Assembly: GCF_009733535.1 (NCBI RefSeq) | Contig: NZ_ML771899.1 | Location: 124,001-188,000, forward strand | Source: Sphingobacterium endophyticum | GTDB taxonomy: Bacteria; Bacteroidota; Bacteroidia; Sphingobacteriales; Sphingobacteriaceae | Direction: 5' to 3' | DNA: 64,000 nt | Shown: in pieces, positions 60,418 through 64,000 of the stretch | How the letters are laid out: each line of letters opens with the position of its first letter | Position numbering within the stretch: position 1 is the first letter of the stretch | Made by a program: the position numbers and the translations under genes | Notes under the pieces: model-generated | Seen by the model: only the letters and a program-made list of their open reading frames with translations | Told to the model about the DNA's origin: nothing | The model's database searches: none

Positions 60418-60756
60418 ATGGTTAGTTTTAAATTATATTGTTTAGACAATAGTGAACTTGCACAATATGAATCACGTAGTAAAGGCTATCGAGAAGATAT
60501 TTATATATATGTAAACGGTGATTATTATAATGTGTGCGCCTATGATATTATTCGCTTAACACAAGATTTTGAGAGTGAGTTTGAACATTACGGATTCTTT
60601 TCCATAGAGCCAAATTTGATATTAGTGAAAGAGGTTACATTAAATGCTATCAAAGAAACAATTCGTCTGCTTTTAACCGACACTCGTTATTTCGAAAAAA
60701 TTAAAACTGTGGATATATCCAAAATAAATTTAGAAGAACTAAAACAATTATTATAA
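60418..60756 (+). CDS. Putative immunity protein
   Basis: The 112-aa cytoplasmic protein reads FKLYCLDNSELAQYESRSKG, then DYYNVCAYDIIRLTQDFESE, and ends KTVDISKINLEELKQLL. It follows a toxin tail. It is small, acidic and without signal or membrane helix. The family is not recognised. Confidence 0.6.
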   Translation: MVSFKLYCLDNSELAQYESRSKGYREDIYIYVNGDYYNVCAYDIIRLTQDFESEFEHYGFFSIEPNLILVKEVTLNAIKETIRLLLTDTRYFEKIKTVDISKINLEELKQLL

Positions 60757-60871
60757 AAGAATGAATAAGGACTATTCGGGATTTTTGTATTGAAGGTATT
60801 TCTAAAAATGTATTTCTAAGAAAATATTTATCAACTTTATTTCCTTATATCGTAAACAGTAATTTTATTAC

Positions 60872-61447
60872 ATGTATTTATCTATTATTTCAATTTGTCT
60901 TTTGGACTCTTCGAATGTTCTATGTATATGGGGTCAGGATGATCATAATGATTTTTTTATTGTTGATAATAGGAATCTAATTTATGGCTTTGATTCAATA
61001 GAAAACATTGATGAACTTTTGAAGAATTATGAGATTCCACTATTCCCTATTAACAGGGAGGTTTTATTTCGAGATAATGGGTTTTTTGCAAATGAAAGCG
61101 TGTCTTATTCACTTGAAGACGCCAAGCTAATTTTATTAAACAATACAACAATTGACGGTATTGACGCAGATGATGCAAGAATATTGATTGAATTATATAA
61201 TCTAATGTTTGATTATTTCTATCAAACCAATAATGAGGAGTGTTTATTACTGCGTGAGGATTGGAATATGGGTGTTTTTTTTGATTATTGCTATTATAGA
61301 TATTTTTGGAAACAAGGAGATGAATGGCAAAGGTTAAAAAAGAAACTTCCCTCATTTGATTATGCAAAGTTCTCTTTTATTTTTAATAGGTTAATGAATG
61401 TTTTTGAAGGCAGCATAATTAAGTACAGGATTAAAGGATCTGCATAA
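60872..61447 (+). CDS. Putative immunity protein
   Basis: The 191-aa protein begins MYLSIISICLLDSSNVLCIW and contains YSLEDAKLILLNNTTIDGID and LLREDWNMGVFFDYCYYRYF. The N-terminus looks like a strand rather than a signal peptide, so it is probably cytoplasmic. A shrunken copy of its start survives at 32040-32120. The family is not recognised. Confidence 0.55.
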   Translation: MYLSIISICLLDSSNVLCIWGQDDHNDFFIVDNRNLIYGFDSIENIDELLKNYEIPLFPINREVLFRDNGFFANESVSYSLEDAKLILLNNTTIDGIDADDARILIELYNLMFDYFYQTNNEECLLLREDWNMGVFFDYCYYRYFWKQGDEWQRLKKKLPSFDYAKFSFIFNRLMNVFEGSIIKYRIKGSA

Positions 61448-61562
61448 TTCCAGGGGAAATATCTTATTTAAAATAGAATATTGTTGAAGGAACCTACATT
61501 AGTAATCTATGGTGAGATTTTCCTAATTCTATTTTTAATAGCTCAATTATTAAATTTAATCA

Positions 61563-61901
61563 ATGAATAATAAGGCTTTATTTTCTTTATCTCTAATGTT
61601 TTTATCTTCTTGTGTTGTTCGAAATATAAACAGAGATCCGAATCATCAAATATATTCTACAGGCCATATGGGAATGCCCGGGGAATTTAAATTTGTTCTT
61701 AGTGGAGACAGTCTTTTCTATTATTCTCAAAGCGTGCCTGGAATTTACTCTGAAGGATATTATAAATGGATAAGTGATGATTCAATAGGTTTTGTTTGCA
61801 GGCAACATACCTCACCTTCCAAAGAAAAAGTTGGGGTATTCAATAGTATTAGCGGTAAAACTGCAGTATTAAAGGGTAAAGACCTTATTTCAATGGCTTG
61901 A
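61563..61901 (+). pseudogene. Lipoprotein with frameshifted C-terminus (relative of 41897-42244)
   Basis: The frame has a proper lipoprotein signal (LMFLSSC, Cys17) and matches the 41897 product until VLKGKD. There a one-base loss (ACCTTATTTC versus AGCTTTATTTC) leads to an early TGA, removing the closing YFNGLTYFLKVGK. The two copies thus have complementary damage: one lacks the signal, the other the end. It may still be partly functional. Confidence 0.7.
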
Positions 61902-61916
61902 CTTGTTTTTTGGAAG

Positions 61917-62075
61917 TGGGTAAAATTGAGCTGTAGTATGCAAGTAAAGTCTAAGAGAAGGCGGTTGAATTCTTAAACAGGACGACTAATAGTGTTTTAT
62001 CTTATTGATAATGACTGGATTAAAAGATTACATTAGGAAGTCTTATAGGACAAACGTAATTTGAGTTAAGTACAA
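61917..62075 (+). repeat. Deletion derivative of the 42230-43110 region
   Basis: The left half matches bases after the 41897 gene (AAACAGGACGACT-type sequence near 42283). The right half matches sequence after the lipoprotein at 42343 (AGTCTTATAGGACAAACGTA, compare 43092). The whole lipoprotein gene between them is missing here, a clean excision by about 770 bp. Confidence 0.75.
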
Positions 62076-62118
62076 GGGGGATTGTTTATTTAAAAGCAAT
62101 TGAGCGATAAAATTATTT

Positions 62119-62523
62119 ATGAGCGTATATAATTATTTGTTTTACAAATCTTATCAATTAGCCGTTAGGTCAAAAAACTTTGATGACATGCCTGTTTTAG
62201 GGGCAATTATTTTTGTAGTTGCATGTGTAATGTTTAATATCTTCACGATTTCATTAGTTTTGGAGGGCCTTGGTGTTATTGATATTTCTTTTAAGAAGGA
62301 ATATAAATTTCCTTTCTCAATCGTATTGGTCCTTATCATTTTAATGTACTATCGTCATAAGGATCGGTATAAAAATATTATTAAGAAATATGAGAACAGA
62401 GAAAGAGAATTGGGTCAAGGTATTCACCCAGTTATTGTAATCATTTTTTATTTCATCATTAGCTTTGCAGTGATGCTGTTAGCAGGATTGTTTAATAATG
62501 GTGATTGGATATTTTCACAGTGA
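62119..62523 (+). CDS. Membrane protein, last member of the immunity array
   Basis: The 134-aa protein has about four membrane helices (GAIIFVVACVMFNIFTISLV, FSIVLVLIILMYY, VIVIIFYFIISFAVMLLAGL) and a basic loop (RHKDRYKNIIKKYENRERE). It marks the right end of the island. Similarity to the small membrane immunity proteins elsewhere in the island is in style only. Confidence 0.6.
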   Translation: MSVYNYLFYKSYQLAVRSKNFDDMPVLGAIIFVVACVMFNIFTISLVLEGLGVIDISFKKEYKFPFSIVLVLIILMYYRHKDRYKNIIKKYENRERELGQGIHPVIVIIFYFIISFAVMLLAGLFNNGDWIFSQ

Positions 62524-63176
62524 TATGAGAAATATCATCCCTACCAGTTTCATAGGATAATTCGTCCTGAATTTTCATGATCCCAAAAAAGCTGGACATA
62601 AAGTTATCTCAAGAAATAATTTATCAAATACTGTAGGGTCCAAATTTATACTCACTTCAATTGGACTGAACTTAAAAGTTCTTCCTTTGGCCTTTCTTTC
62701 TTAAGAATTTTTATGAAAGAAAGGCTATTTGATTCTTACTCAGTATTTCTACATAATTCTTAAGGCAATCAATAGCAATATTACCATTCAAAGGTAAAAT
62801 TCATTTTTTTGCTATTACAATATTCCATATTAATAAAATCTTTCCTATTCAGAGCAGATCGTCCATGTATTCAGGATATACATCCTCCATGATTAGTTTC
62901 AATTTAAGAACGTCAACATGAAGTTGCCTTCTCTGCCTTCTTTCAGCAGGGACAGTTTGAGAAAAAGAAAAATCTTTCCATTTCTTTTACAGAATATCTC
63001 TTCTTAAATAAGATGCCATCAACATCTTATGGAAGTTCCACAAGCTATGAAAAATCATTGGTCTGCAACGTGAATAATTAACAGTGTTTTATAAAAAGCA
63101 GAAAAAATAAATCCGAAACTTTCTGAACCTCGTATATAACCTTACGATACATTATAAACAAAAAAATAAATAGGTT
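62524..63176. other. Gene-free border region with one long hairpin
   Basis: No gene was found in 650 bases. GCCTTTCTTTC (62690-62700) is perfectly repeated in reverse as GAAAGAAAGGC (62715-62725) around a 14-base loop, a likely terminator or boundary structure. Composition shifts from AT-rich island to ordinary chromosome here, so this is the probable right border. Promoter elements for the ferritin-like gene must lie near 63100-63170, but no clear consensus was seen. Confidence 0.5.
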
Positions 63177-63896
63177 ATGAAAGAAACAACCACTAAACAA
63201 CAAGGCTTTATTGAAGAGGATAATCGACAAGAAAGCGAGCGATTGGGCAGAAGGAATTTTCTGAAGATCGCCGGAGCCGGTGCTGTCGGGATAGCAGCAT
63301 TTGGATTGATCGGATGCCAGAAAGACGATGGCGGACCGGATATGGGCGGTAATGGATTGTATTTCGGTAGCGGCGACATTGCTATATTAAACTATGCGTA
63401 TGCCCTGGAGCAGTTGGAGGCCGCATTTTATATAGAGGTCATGAATAAGCCCTATAGCGGAATCAACGATTGGGAGAAGATGTTATTTCGTGACATCCGA
63501 GACCATGAAATTGCCCATCGTGAATTTTTCAAGACCGCATTAGGGAAAAGCGCTATTGGAAAATTGGAATTTAATTTTTCAGGCATCAATTTCTCAAATC
63601 GCGCGAGCGTTTTGGCCACGGCCAAAACCTTTGAAGATTTGGGCGTGTCGGCATATAACGGAGCGGGTTGGCTAATAAAGAACGAAGCTTATCTATTATT
63701 GGCAGGAAAAATTGTCTCCGTGGAGGCAAGACATGCAGCCTTAGTTCGCGATTTAATTGACAACGGTTCCTTCGCCAACAGCGAGGTAATCGATAGTCAG
63801 GGTCTGGACCTTGCCTATAGTCCGAGCAAAGTATTGGAGGCAGCAGGACCTTTTATCAAATCCAAGATAGACGTACGAGATTTACCAACCTATTAA
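63177..63896 (+). CDS. Ferritin-like domain lipoprotein with Tat-type signal
   Basis: The 239-aa protein has a twin-arginine signal (GRRNFLKIAGAG) ending in a lipobox (GLIGC, Cys47). A ferritin-like four-helix domain follows, with metal-ligand-type helices: ALEQLEAAFYIEV, IRDHEIAHREFF and VSVEARHAALV. This fits the Ferritin_2/desiccation-related family, commonly found as tandem pairs in Bacteroidota. Tat export suggests folding with metal in the cytoplasm. A second gene begins 22 bases after its stop. Confidence 0.85.
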   Translation: MKETTTKQQGFIEEDNRQESERLGRRNFLKIAGAGAVGIAAFGLIGCQKDDGGPDMGGNGLYFGSGDIAILNYAYALEQLEAAFYIEVMNKPYSGINDWEKMLFRDIRDHEIAHREFFKTALGKSAIGKLEFNFSGINFSNRASVLATAKTFEDLGVSAYNGAGWLIKNEAYLLLAGKIVSVEARHAALVRDLIDNGSFANSEVIDSQGLDLAYSPSKVLEAAGPFIKSKIDVRDLPTY

Positions 63897-63917
63897 TCCA
63901 CCTTAAAATTTATTAAA

Positions 63918-64000
63918 ATGAATCTATTTAACATATTTGACCAGATTTCGCAAGTCGATCCGGAATTCGACGAGAGGGTAAACCCTCGTCGCCAGGCGAT
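63918..64000 (+). CDS. 5' end of a downstream gene (probable second ferritin-like protein)
   Basis: ATG 63918 opens MNLFNIFDQISQVDPEFDER and runs off the window. In tandem ferritin-like loci of Bacteroidota the second protein often starts this way, without a signal peptide and with a leading helix. Only 27 codons are visible, so the family is inferred from context. Confidence 0.6.
   Translation, partial: MNLFNIFDQISQVDPEFDERVNPRRQA

Noticed and set aside
17314..62523. Prophage or integrative element
   Set aside because: No integrase, portal, capsid, tail, relaxase or attachment repeats were seen; all recognisable pieces are Rhs or immunity type.

Overview
The window looks like chromosome of a Bacteroidota bacterium, most likely a Sphingobacteriaceae member (Sphingobacterium/Pedobacter-like). 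Reasons: Wzc-type kinases with YG-repeat tails, a fimbrillin-like lipoprotein, very many lipoproteins with short LSSC/LIGC-type lipoboxes, Bacteroidota-style Rhs core sequence ([18 protein letters not shown], then [10 protein letters not shown]), a tandem ferritin-like pair, and an AT-rich sequence with few Shine-Dalgarno signals. No rRNA, tRNA or CRISPR array was seen.

Region 1 (1-10.3 kb) is the end of an exopolysaccharide/capsule locus. It holds the 3' end of an upstream gene, a WecA-like initiating glycosyl-1-phosphate transferase, a FdtA/WxcM-like cupin, a Wza-like export lipoprotein and a Wzc-like co-polymerase/tyrosine kinase. A gene-poor kilobase follows, then a reverse-strand OafA-type acyltransferase and a second, diverged Wzc-like kinase.

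Region 2 (10.7-17.25 kb) has a 56-aa peptide gene with a YxxPxM motif, a fimbrillin-like lipoprotein and a terminator. A tight five-gene operon follows: SipW/S26-like peptidase, PqqD-like protein, NTP_transf_5-type nucleotidyltransferase, McjD-like ABC exporter and HprK-like kinase. This set resembles the tailoring and export half of a lasso-peptide (RiPP) cluster, without the lasso cyclase or transglutaminase-like protease. It is the best candidate here for an undescribed biosynthetic system.

Region 3 (17.3-62.5 kb) is a large AT-rich island made almost wholly of orphan toxin C-terminal fragments, Rhs-core scars and several dozen putative immunity genes. No full-length Rhs gene is present. 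The repeating unit is a remnant of the Rhs core C-terminus, a short toxin tail and an immunity gene. Many immunity genes are lipoproteins. Families recognised with varying confidence are Imm53, Imm11/DUF1629-like, ComJ-like, DUF2185-like, DUF3885-like, DUF6843-like, Sel1, pentapeptide, bL12-CTD-like and SUKH-like. Recognisable toxin relics are AHH-type, Ntox44-like, ParB-like and an HExxH zincin. Several modules occur twice in diverged form, some with internal deletions or chimeric joins, so the island appears to grow and shuffle by recombination between repeats. An IS66 transposase remnant lies inside it. Interruptions are a 2.1-kb lipoprotein gene (18.9-21.0 kb), a reverse-strand gene (21.4-22.2 kb) and a reverse-strand HTH/unknown gene pair (43.5-44.4 kb).

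Region 4 (62.5-64 kb) returns to ordinary chromosome: a Tat-type ferritin-like lipoprotein gene and the start of a second gene behind it.

All family names come from reading motifs by eye. No database search or alignment program was run.
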